DNA of 64,000 bases, from the NCBI GenBank assembly GCA_022036555.1, contig CM039126.1:32449925-32513924 (forward strand), given 5' to 3'. Each line of letters opens with the position of its first letter. Within the stretch, counting starts at the first letter, position 1. The translations under genes were made by a program, and so were the position numbers. Positions 46,635-56,261 of the stretch are shown one piece after another. This DNA is from Microstegium vimineum. Its lineage: Eukaryota; Streptophyta; Magnoliopsida; Poales; Poaceae. The notes under the pieces were generated by a model. That model had not been told where the DNA came from. It searched no databases and saw nothing but the letters and a program-made list of their open reading frames with translations.

Positions 46635-46925
46635 TATGTATATGCATGCCAGCGATCGCCGTTTGACCAAACATGATTACGTACGTGCTAATGCATGTTT
46701 GAATAATTAACTGGGTCTCTTATTGCAGGCTGAGGGATCCTTACGCTATCTAGTGAGCTCGCCCCGATGCAGCAAATGGCCGTAGCTACATGAATCTAGT
46801 CAACCAAGGACATCGCCTACCTAGCTGCATGGCTCGCACGGAGAATGAATTAAAAAAAATCACAGATAATGTTCTTATGTGGATGCGATCTTTTTTTTAA
46901 AAAAAGTTTGGACGAGGTTTTTTTA

Positions 46926-47367
46926 CACTACAAAAATCATAGATTATTTTGTTGGTTACATTTTTTTATTCTCATGCTTGTTATTTATCCATTTTATAAG
47001 GCATTCTTCATGGAGTCTCAATACTACTACTCCTGCTATAGAAAAGTCATCACCGTCGGTTCTAAATCTCCCATTGTTGTAGGTTTTGATCGACCCTCGT
47101 AACGATGGCAATGGTTATCACCGCTAGTTGTGAATTCGCATTGATACAACCGTCGATTTGAAGTTTAATATGGTTGTGATAACATGATCACCGTTCGGGC
47201 GCAATTTGATCTAGTGATGACCCTATAATATTGTTGTTGATTTAGAAAATAAATGATTTGGGTGATGAGCTTTTAGTCACTGTCAGCCAACTTTACCTGC
47301 ACACTGTTGGTTTCGAGGATTACTTCACCACCGGTAAATGGTGCTAGTGCAGTCCGGCAGTGACGAG
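46926..47367 (+). mobile_element. CACTA-type terminus (left end) and subterminal DNA
   Basis: CACTACAAAAATCATAGATT starts at 46926 after 'tta'. CACTACAAAA is the standard terminus of grass CACTA elements. Repeated phrases of the type 'accgtcggtt'/'accgctagttg'/'accgttcgg' follow, as expected for subterminal repeats. I did not find the opposite end (TTTTGTAGTG). The sequence appears to resume at 48233 after the hAT insertion. Confidence 0.45.
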
Positions 47368-48224
47368 TATAGATGGCCATCGGACCGGCACGGCATGTCG
47401 TGCCTCCTCGGGCTGTGCCTCACCGGGCCTCGTGCCTGCCAGCCAGCTTAAGCACGGCCTGTCGGGCCAAAATTCGTGTCGTGCCGGCCCGAAAAGCACG
47501 CCTTCGCCAACGGGCCGTGCCAGCCCAAGGCCCACGACAGAGAGAGGGGGAGGAAGCCGGAGGAAGGATCTGCAGTGGGGAGCCGGAGAAGGGAGCTGTG
47601 CGCCTGCGCCGCCGTCGCTCCAGAGCTCGTGGGCGTGGATCCAAGGAGCACCGGTCGCCGGAGGATGGAGCGCCGGCTGCCTGCGCCGCCATCGCTCCAG
47701 AGAGCCGGCCGCCGGCCGCCTCGCAGGAAGGGGACATGGGGAGGCGGAGCTGGGAAGGGACGTCCGTCGTTCGCGCGACCGCGAGTCGCCGTGCGGCGTG
47801 GGGCGGGTGCTGCGTGAGGGTATGGGAGGGGAAGGGGATCCGCCGTCCGCGGAAGGGAGAGAATCGCGGTGCGGCGTGGGTGTGCACGAGGGGAGCTGGG
47901 GAGGGGATGCGCGAGCCACGAGGGGGATGGGATCCTCCGTTCGCGAAAGGGAGTGTGGGGAAGTGAAAGATGTGGGTCTTAGCAGGCCGGTCACAAGTGG
48001 GATTTAGCAGGTCTTAGTAGTCATCGGGCCAATTTCGTGCCTCTATAATTACCGGGCCGTGCCGTGCCAGTCCACGTGCCTGAGTGGCGGCCCAAGCACG
48101 GCCTGCAGCCTCGGGCCGTGCCAGCCCGGGCCCGCGCATAACGGGGCCGTGCCGTGCTCGTGTCGGGCCAAATTGACGTGCCTTGGGCCTGTCCGCCGTG
48201 CCTCGGGCTGCATGAAAATCTATA
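47368..48224. mobile_element. Non-autonomous hAT element, 857 bp
   Basis: A perfect 8-bp target duplication GTGACGAG lies at 47360-47367 and 48225-48232. The ends form a short TIR (TATAGATGGCCAT at left; TATAGATTTTCAT on the complement at right). Both subterminal regions carry many copies of GGGCCGTGCC-like and GGCACGGC-like motifs in opposite orientation, typical of hAT transposase-binding regions. The interior is GC-rich with overlapping open frames on both strands but no transposase, so it needs a helper. It inserted into CACTA-like DNA. Confidence 0.88.
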
Positions 48225-49274
48225 GTGACGAGCATTTTTTCACCATCAGTCAGTGGTCCAATTGGGTATTGATGAGCAATTGATCAACATTAAGGAAAAT
48301 GGACCCTATGGGTCATTAAGTTTGAATTTTGGATTTTTATAATCAACTTGACTATTTGGACTAACAACACTTATGCAAGGTTGATTTAGACTCAGGAAAG
48401 TGTTGATCCAGATGATCAACACCTCTAGCAAGATATTAGAAGCAGCGATGAAGACTTACAAGACATGCAAGCGTCCAAGACACAAGGTGGAAGCAACTTA
48501 GACATCAAGACTGCAATGAAACAAAGTCACTGCTGCTATTTTTGCAGCAGCGGATTAGTCCGGTGCCCATCAGAAAGTAGCACCGGATCAAGTGGTCAAC
48601 ACAATGTGGCAATAGTCCTAGATATGGGTATGTGAAGTCCTTGGATTAAGGGCACGATAGTTTGACTAACCCCTTACTGCTCTCTGAATTAGCTAAGGGC
48701 TCAGATGTTACACCCATCGGGTGTGCTTGCACGGACCCACCACTAGCAAGAAAGGGATACGTCGACAACAGGTAGATGGCCCTCCCCCGAGAAAGTCAAT
48801 ATCTGATAGGTGAGCCTGAGAAAGCAGTCATCACCATCGCTCAGAGCGCAGGGGCTCGGCCATGACATGGGGATTCTTGGCCTAACGAGAGCTCCGGTCG
48901 CGCCATAACCCTTCCCATCATCCTAGCCATGATATTCCTTTGACATTGGTATAAATTCAGGCCTGTTGTATCTGTTTCGCTTTTGAAATTCAAAGTTAGT
49001 GGGCCAGAAGGAATTGGGCTTTGCTCCACATGAGGGTCAGGTAGGATGATAACAGAGGAATAGCCTGGTTGAGCACAAGTTGTCTGGCGACTCATAACAA
49101 TTAGTGGCCAAAGCTGAAGAGCTAGAGCAGGCAGATTTGGTTTCCAGGGAACAATCTCCATGCCCGTACTAGCATGTGCAGGTGAAGGCAGGTTGATGAG
49201 TGGTTGCAGAACATCTCTGTCAATCACGAAGGGTCTCATGATGTTGTCATTGGCATGGGAGAATTGGGCCCTGT
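48225..49274. other. Mixed repeat fragments, unassigned
   Basis: 48233-48260 continues the CACTA-like flank. About 48290-48700 has the style of a Copia LTR ('gatcaacattaaggaaaatgg', 'agtgttgatccagatgatcaacac') but no boundary is clear. A 151-codon minus-strand frame at 48841-49296 has no domain I recognise; it may be retrotransposon-derived. Confidence 0.35.
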
Positions 49275-50430
49275 TGTTGGTATATTTAAGATGCACATAG
49301 ATAAATCCGTAAACGTACGGATACCATTGTAGCTTTCAGCCGAGTTTTAAATATCATATCCACAGGAAAACATATGAGATTAACTATGTTCTAACTTAAC
49401 CTGAAGGGGTAGATAGAAACTAGGATATAAATAAGGTAACGACTAAATTAAAGATAAACTTGTTTGGAAGCGGCAATCAAGGATAAGGTTGATAATAGGA
49501 GTATAGAGAGGATAACTTAGGTTCTCTAGTTCTATCTTTGGTAAGATATATGTCTTCTACAATTCAACTGGGGTCATTTACTTTAGAAGGCTGCAAACAG
49601 AGTACGACACTCCTAAGTAACACGCGCTCCTATGAAGGCCTATAAACGTGAGGTGGACTACAGAGGATTCAACGCACCTGTCACATACGTGATCTAACAC
49701 CGGTCCGAAATATAGGGAACATTCATGTTTACCTAAGTCTAAGGATCACACTTACACTTACGATAAAACTCGAATCCAAGCATGCAATAAGGATTAAAAG
49801 ACTCAAAAGAGCCATGAACTAGAAGAATAATATAAACATAATCTTACATGAATCAGAAGTCGAATACTAGAGTCATCTCAGGTAGAACTTGATCCCGCTG
49901 AAGTACAAGCCAAAGAAGAAGCACTGACAGGCCGAGACCTCCAACAAATCTTACCTTGCTCTCCATCTCTCTATTATCTAGAAGACTAGACCCTAAGAAG
50001 AACTAATCTCTAGAGAGGTCATCCTTTCATGGGACACCTATCACATGATCTTGATTGGAGAATATGATTATGATGATGAGATGACTCAGGGAGGGTGGTC
50101 TAGGGCTGCTTATATAGCTCGGTGGGATGAACCCCCTCAGATCAAACCGACCTTGAACATTGGTCAAGATGCGATCGATAGGTCAGTTGTAAGCCACCAT
50201 GACAAGGATACCGAACCCCGTTACTGTAGCAGGCACTGGCCTGGGGGTGGGGCCGCCCGGCCACACTTGGCAACCGCCTCACCCCTCATTTTCTCTAGTG
50301 TCTTCTCGTGTCCCCTAGAAGCTTCTAGTGCCGGTGGCCGATCGGTTTGCGCAAGGAAATGTGTCGTGGTGGGATTCTCCCGTCTCTAGATCCTATTTTA
50401 GTCCCTAGAAAATATAGTTTAACCAAAGTT
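49275..50430 (-). mobile_element. Gypsy LTR fragment, related to the LTR at 58835
   Basis: The minus strand reads like the 3' two-thirds of the 58835-60089 LTR: 'gctatataagca', 'gtgtcccatgaaagga', 'tcggaccggtg', 'taaaactcg-ctgaaagctacaatggtatcc' and 'cggatttatctatgtgca', ending at 'aaca' at about 49275. No PBS follows. The start of the LTR (TGTTGACGG) is not present at the right edge, so it is truncated there. Confidence 0.65.
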
Positions 50431-51363
50431 TGAATTTTTTTTTCAGTTTAGCCCTCAAACATATGTTGGGTGATGGTTCTGGTATGTTCTAGAGCCTTCC
50501 CAAGTTGAATTCTGTAGTGGTCTTGATATCTTTCTCATCGAGGCTCCTACTACAACAATGATGGGTCTGTTTTGATTGATTCGACGAGCTCTTCACAATG
50601 GTGTACTCCAATTCATCACTTGAGATACTTTTATATAGTGAAACTTGAATATCCTATAAAACAAGTGAGGACACACAACTTGTGGAACTCGATAGAATCA
50701 AACCCTACTACTATGCTTGAAAGGATCAAGATGCCCATGAAGGGGAGTGGATTGAGCTTGTTTTTAAATTCTAATGCAAAATTAAAACCTATCAAATGCC
50801 AATTCTCCCCTAGTGCCTAATAGTGTGTCCTAGCTAAGAAAGTGGTAGCAATTCAAATAGCAAGATATGAAAATGACAACTAAGCAAGTATCAAAGTAAG
50901 CAACCTCGCAATACTACTCAAGCCATAATAGATAACAAGTATGAAACAACAAGTATGAAGTGCTTGAAAGTAGATTGCGGAAAGTAAAGAACTAGAGAGA
51001 AGAAGGAGGTTGACACAATGATGTTTTGCCGAGGTATCGAGAAGTCGACACCCCCCTAGTTCTCGTTGGAGCACCACACAAGGTATAGCTCCCCCTCGAT
51101 CCGTGCAAGGACTGAGTTCTCACTACGGGCTGATTCTTCACTGCTTTGGCTCGGTGAATCGCTCACAACCGATCACATGAAGTGGAGGAGGGCCACCAAC
51201 AAGCTCATGGTGGTCACCACCTCTCTGATTTCCACCAAGCCATCTAGGTGCTATCGATCACCAAGAGTAACAAGCACAAGACCTTCACTTGACCCACTCA
51301 CGGATGATCATGGATCCGGGGAAGGTAACCGCTTGACGAGCCATGAAGTCGTTGCACACACCC
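50431..51363. other. LTR-like fragment(s), unassigned
   Basis: No gene. About 51030-51345 contains 'ttgccgaggtatcgagaagtc', 'ttggagcaccacacaagg' and 'accaagagtaacaagcac', the style of an antisense grass LTR. Its boundaries are unclear, and no known coding domain is present. Confidence 0.35.
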
Positions 51364-51379
51364 CCTACCTGGCGCGCCA
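51364..51379 (-). other. Primer-binding-site-like sequence next to the Tat LTR
   Basis: On the minus strand, directly after the LTR end, the sequence reads TGGCGCGCCAGGTAGG. This is the form of PBS seen in grass Tat/RIRE2-type Gypsy elements. It places an internal 5' region to the left of an LTR whose other side also has internal sequence. Confidence 0.7.
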
Positions 51380-51381
51380 AT

Positions 51382-51856
51382 TGTCGACGAAATATGCGTC
51401 ACAGTCTACCTAGGGGGTACCCTACGGTAGTAGATTGTAGCCGGTGGTGTGGCGACGACGATGAAGCATAACACAGAGAGCGTAGACACGGCGATTTATA
51501 CAGGTTCAGGCCGGCAAATTGCCGTAATACCCTACGTCCTATGTTTTGGTGGCTGGATTGATATGAGTATTAGGTTACACGAGGTGTAGATGATCTTTTC
51601 GAGGGGGTCCCTGCTCGCCTTATATAGCCGGGGAGCAGGGTTACATTTTCCATATCCTAACAGATTATGATCGGTCCCTTAAGGCAAGGGATCTGAGCCT
51701 ATCTACTAGGATCTTCCTTGGCGAGCAAGGCTCTTCAGAGTCCCTGGCGAGCACGGCGGACTAGTTGCATGCCGCAGGGCCTCGCGGGCTGGGCCGTCTT
51801 CTGGTCGGTATGCCCATATAAGTCCCTGGGGATATGCCGAGGTAATATCCCCAACA
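51382..51856 (-). repeat. LTR of the Tat element
   Basis: 475 bp. On the minus strand it starts TGTTGGGGATATTACCTCGG and ends TTCGTCGACA. A TATA-like 'cttatatagccgg' (plus) lies at about 51617-51630. It serves as 3' LTR for the pol to the right, yet a PBS adjoins its left edge. Confidence 0.75.
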
Positions 51857-53052
51857 AGTCCTCGAGCATGTTGCATTCTTCTGGCGAGTCCGCGGCGTCA
51901 TCCTTCGAGGCGTTCGGCTGGTCGCCTTCGTGTGTGAACGTCGTTGCAGAGTACCGACCAGGCTGCCTGGTCCAGGCACTGCTCGGAGAGGCCTCCTGAC
52001 TAGGTCGGATTGGTCGAGAACATCGTAGCATGATTTGTGAACAGGTCGCCTCGTCGGAGGTTGCGGGTGCTTGTCGGGAGAATGTGACATGCTAAAGAAG
52101 AAAAATTTGAAAGTCCTTTCTTGGTGAAGTGTACCCACTTAGACTCTGCAAAAACACCCAGGAAACAACAGAGTTTGTCGAGAAGAAAATAAGTACATTC
52201 ACCACAAGGTGAAATGTACCCACTTAGTCCCCGAGCTTGGTAGTAGGTGAAGTATGCACGTGGTGCCAAGCTTTATAAAAGATAACAAATGCATGGAAAT
52301 TGTAGCCAAAGACTGAAACATAAGTTTTTGTAAAAAACGACTGCGAATACCCATAGTCTCCGAGCCTGATATAAGGAACGCTGTGGTTTTGTATCAGGAT
52401 CATGTTGCTATGTAGTCTTCGCAGTCCCCGAGTTTTTGATGTTGACGGGGTGGTCGCAGTCCCCGAGCCTTGTTCGGGTCACGTAGCCGGCGAAGTCTCC
52501 GAGCCTGGTCGGAAAGTTGCGACTAGGTACATGAGTCGTTGCTGTGGTCAGCGAAGTCCCCAAGCGTTACCGCTTCTGGTGGTTGGTGAAGTTTGATGAC
52601 TAGTTTACTGTAGCAGAATTATTGTAGCTATGAAGAAAATTCTCGGAAAAAATTGTATACTCAATCCCTGGGACTACCGAGTTAGCGAGATTTGGGAAAT
52701 CAATAATCGCAAATTAAGGAGACTATTTTGAAAGAAATATGGAATAAAAAGGTAAATGGGCTGATATAACTGCACGGTTAGCGGCCCATGCCAGGCGAAC
52801 CGTCTACGCCGTGGAAAGCGGGTATCGGGGCAGTCGTGCATTAGACTGTTGCGGTTTCCCAAAAACCCTGGGAGGCGAAGTGCCGCGCCGTTTGGTATAA
52901 AAGGTGGATTTAGCAGCGGCGGGGGTTTTCTTGATTGCTTCTGCTATAGAACCCTTTGCCTTCCCCAATCTTCTTCATCGCGCTCCCCCCGCTCGCTTCT
53001 TATCCTCCTAAGTCGCCGCGACGTTTAGTCCCCTACTGTCTATATTGTTGAA
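51857..53052. repeat. Non-coding Tat region with repeated 'agtccccgagc' motif
   Basis: A motif close to AGTCCCCGAGCCTGG occurs about six times: near 52223, 52358, 52420, 52459, 52495 and 52555, with irregular spacing. Similar motif runs are common in the untranslated region of Tat elements. About 52870-53050 may be the 5' leader of the antisense ORF, with a 'tataaaaggtgg' TATA-like box near 52896. Confidence 0.6.
52896..52905 (+). promoter_or_regulatory. TATA-like box before the antisense ORF
   Basis: The sequence 'ggtataaaaggtgg' lies about 155 bp upstream of the ATG at 53053. It is correctly placed for a plus-strand promoter driving the antisense ORF; function is inferred. Confidence 0.45.
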
Positions 53053-55210
53053 ATGGCGCCGAAGAAGGGTGGTGTCGTAAAGCCATCGGCGGCGACGACT
53101 AGGGCGGCAGCGGCCATTAGGAGGGCTACTGCGCCGCCGGTGCCAAATGTCGGAGTTGAGGAGTTGGTGGTGCCACCATGGGCGAAGCACTAGACACGGT
53201 GCACCTTGAAGAAGGATGAGATTAATGATCTTGTTTTTGGTGGTCTGCTCCCGGATGAAGAGGTCGGAGGATGGCGGTTGGCGACCGGTGAGGAGTTTCT
53301 GACCCCGGACACTGGTGAGCTTGTGGTGTTCGAGCCATTTTTTCGGTGTGGTCTCGGGATTTCAGTACATCCTTTTCTTCGTGGGTTGTTGCGGTATTAT
53401 GAGATATCGTTGTGCAACCTGAATCCAAACTCAATTGTACATATCGCGACCTTCATTCACCAGTGCGAGGCGTTTATTGGGATCTATCCCTATTTTTGAT
53501 TTGTTTCTATATTTCTTCCATCCCAAGCCCAATGGAACTAGGTCTTCCGGAGTTATTAGTTCAGTATATCTTCAACTCCAGGATGGTATGGCTAGAAAAT
53601 ATATCTCGATGCCGCTGCACTCCAAGTTTGTCGGGCACAAGACGAGGGGATTTTATATTCATCAGGAGGAGCCCTGTGCGCCATGTGATCCTGCGCTGGT
53701 GCCGAATGTCCTGACAAGCTTGTCGGAGCTTCCTTCAACAGCTGGTTTGGAGAAGGTGAAGGAGCTGTTAAAATTGCTCAATCGTGATAGTCTTGATGGC
53801 GTGCGAGTTGCTTGTAGCTTCATCGCCAAGCGTTGCCAACCGTGCAAGGAGAGGGAGCATCCGGCTTTTGAGTATGCTAGAGGGAAGGACAGTACTCGGG
53901 AGGCGCCTGAGAGTATTGACCCGTCTGTTGCTAACAAGCGATTGAATTCCATTTTTGATCTTGGGAAGCGCTCTGCGCCCGGACAGCTTAGGAAGGATTT
54001 TTTTCTTTGTCCTCCTCCTCCACAGGTTTGATGTTTGTAGCTTGTTTTGTGTTCTTGCGTCATGCTACGCCATCTTTATAAGTGTGTTTCGTCGTTGTAG
54101 GTTCACGTTGAGGACCGTGCCACCTACTTTGCTTTGTTGCCATCCTCCGGGTTGCTACCGTAGTTTTGTACACCGCTAGCGGTTGTTGCTGTTGGTGGTA
54201 CCGTTGGATCTGGCGGTCCCGACCATTCTGGCGAGGTTCTGCCTGGTCCGCTGCTTCGTGGACGGAGCGCTCATGGCACTTTTCTAGGGGACGAAGACGT
54301 CCCACTTAGTGCATATTCTGAGCTAAGGACCTCAGTGGTGGCCGGGTCGTCAAGGTCACCCAGAGGGACCAGGTTCTCCCGGCAGAAGGCGTCTTCTTGG
54401 CGAGTGTTTTTGCTCTTTGAGGCGTTTCATTGTTTGTTGATGGCTTACTGTATGCAGTGTGGCAACGTCTGATGGAACTGAGTCGTCGCATAGTGACGTG
54501 CCAGGGACCGTTGCTCAGGATCTGGTCGATGAATAGTTTCTCGAGGCGAAGGTGACCGTCGCCGAGCCAGAGCCGCGGGTCGTGGATGACCCCGGGGTTG
54601 GCGAGGGCCTTGGTTCATCTAGAGACCCGGAGGGTCCCTTGGGTGTCGTTGATGAGGTGCCCGATGAAGTTGGCGCGGGGCTGATGATGCGCTGCCGTTC
54701 TCTTTTGGTTCCCGTTTGAGAAAGAGGCAGAGGAGACGGGCTCTAGTTGTCGTCGATCCAAGGTTGTTTTGTTACTTAATTGTTTGCCTTGTTGTAGAAT
54801 TGGAGGCCGAGGTCGTCGCCGGACGCGATCGTTTCTGGAGCCTAGTTCAAGAAGTTGGCCTGGTGATGGCTTGTGTGGATAACGTGACTTTTGTCCTGGT
54901 TCCTCTATCGGAGGCAGTGATCGATGATGTTTTGTCGAGGGCGAAGGGCTTCTTAGATCAGTTTAAATCTTTCGCATCGTCGGCGACGTGGGAACTGCTT
55001 GCCCATGGGCTTCCCATACTTCGGTCGCATTATCCATGAGTTGACATGCAAAGGGTGCGAGGTGGTTATGCTACTGGTACCTCTGAGGTGGATATGTCTT
55101 GCTTGGAGGCGGAGGCAGGCATGGCTGCTAGAGAGCTCCTTTCGGATATGGAATTTTTTGCTATGGGGTAGCCGTCATTTGTATATAGGATACAAGATGT
55201 ATGTGGACCT
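53053..55210 (+). pseudogene. Antisense ORF of Tat element (putative gypsy-type transposon domain)
   Basis: ATG at 53053 opens MAPKKGG. The frame has a stop at 53191-53193 and continues in frame to 53497 with VFEPFFRCGLGISVHPFLRGLLRYYEISLCNLNPNSI, which matches the gypsy-type transposon domain (Transposase_28) known from grass Tat/Grande elements. A +1 frame change near 53495 leads into 53435-54031 (HSKFVGHKTRGFYI and onward). Further pieces, e.g. 54716-55039 (an alpha-helical, acidic/hydrophobic stretch), may be later exons. The function of this ORF is not known. It lies on the strand opposite to gag-pol. It is broken here by at least one stop and one frameshift. Confidence 0.72.
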
Positions 55211-55778
55211 GTAAGTGAAATGTATCAAAGCTTTATATTATCGAGGCGGTGAGCTTTTATTTCACTTCTATGTCCTCTCGTGCCAACTGAGTCGTGAGCC
55301 ATAGCGATGAATCATTCGGCCTTGGGTTTCCCATGGTCCGCATCGTAGGGCTAGCGCCGCTGCACGTGTAGGAGCCGTGGGGACTACAAAGGGGGCACGC
55401 TGCTGACAACCCACGGCGCAGAGGGCGAGCAATTCATGCACGCTTAGGGAGATACCAGGGACAGGGCCCTTTTCCGAGAGGCTCGATCGTGGCGTGACCA
55501 GGGCTTGTGGAGACCGTTCCCGCAGACATTGGGCGAATAGCCATGCTGCTTGTAGAGTCGTCGGCTGTACTATGGTCGTGTATAGATTCTGGGCACATAA
55601 CCTCGTAGCCTTCAACCATATTAATGTCTCCTAGTTGGTGGGGCACTACTTGGGAGATCTATCGATGTAGTCATAGCGTATAGGGTAGCTACTTCTTTGC
55701 GCTTATGGTTAATCGGTAGGCCAGCTTCAGAGGTTTTTTGGTTATGACCAGGCTGTTTGGCGAGAACACCTAAGAGCA

Positions 55779-56160
55779 TTTTGGAGAGGTCATCGAATGC
55801 TTTGGGAGAGTTTTGGAGAGGTCGCCGAATGCTGAAAGCATTTTATAGGGGTCGTCGAACGCTAAGAGTGTTTTGGAGAGGTCGCCGAACGCTGAAAACA
55901 TTTTATAGGGGTCGTCGAACGCTAAGAGCGTTTTGGAGAGGTCGCCGAACGCTAAAAGTGTTTTACAGGGGTTATCGAATGCTAAGAGCGTTTAGGAGAG
56001 GTCGCCAAACACTGAAAGCATTTTACAGGGGTCGTTGAATGCTAAGAGTGTTTTGGAGAGGCCGCCGAACGCTGAGAGCGTTTTGGAGAGGTCGCCGAAC
56101 ACTGAGAGCGTTTTGCAGGGGTCGCCGAACGCTGAGAACGTTTTGCAGGGGTTGTCGAGA
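55779..56160. repeat. 30-bp tandem repeat array, about 13 units
   Basis: Units start at 55779 (32 bp), then 55811, 55841, 55871, 55901, 55931, 55961, 55991, 56021, 56051, 56081, 56111 and 56141 (partial). Two unit types, 'ttttggagaggtcgccgaac' and 'ttttataggggtcgtcgaac', alternate in the left part, giving a 60-bp higher-order period. Because 30 is a multiple of three, the plus frame stays open as a 10-residue repeat (FWRGRRTLRA / FYRGRRTLKA). I see no sign that this frame is translated. It sits between the end of pol and the antisense ORF. Confidence 0.92.
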
Positions 56161-56261
56161 TGGCGTTGTGGTTTTGACAGAAAGAATAAGAGTCAAAATA
56201 CGACTTGCGAATCTTTATTGATTACTTGTGGTACATGGTACATGTTTTTTTTTCAGGTGTA

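Noticed and set aside
47344..48007. Long open frames on both strands (up to 216 codons) in the GC-rich hAT element
   Set aside because: They overlap each other in several frames, are Arg/Pro/Ser-rich and contain no transposase motif; they follow from high GC and few stop codons.
55779..56160. CRISPR-like array
   Set aside because: The units are contiguous with no spacers, and the host is a plant; it is a plain tandem repeat.
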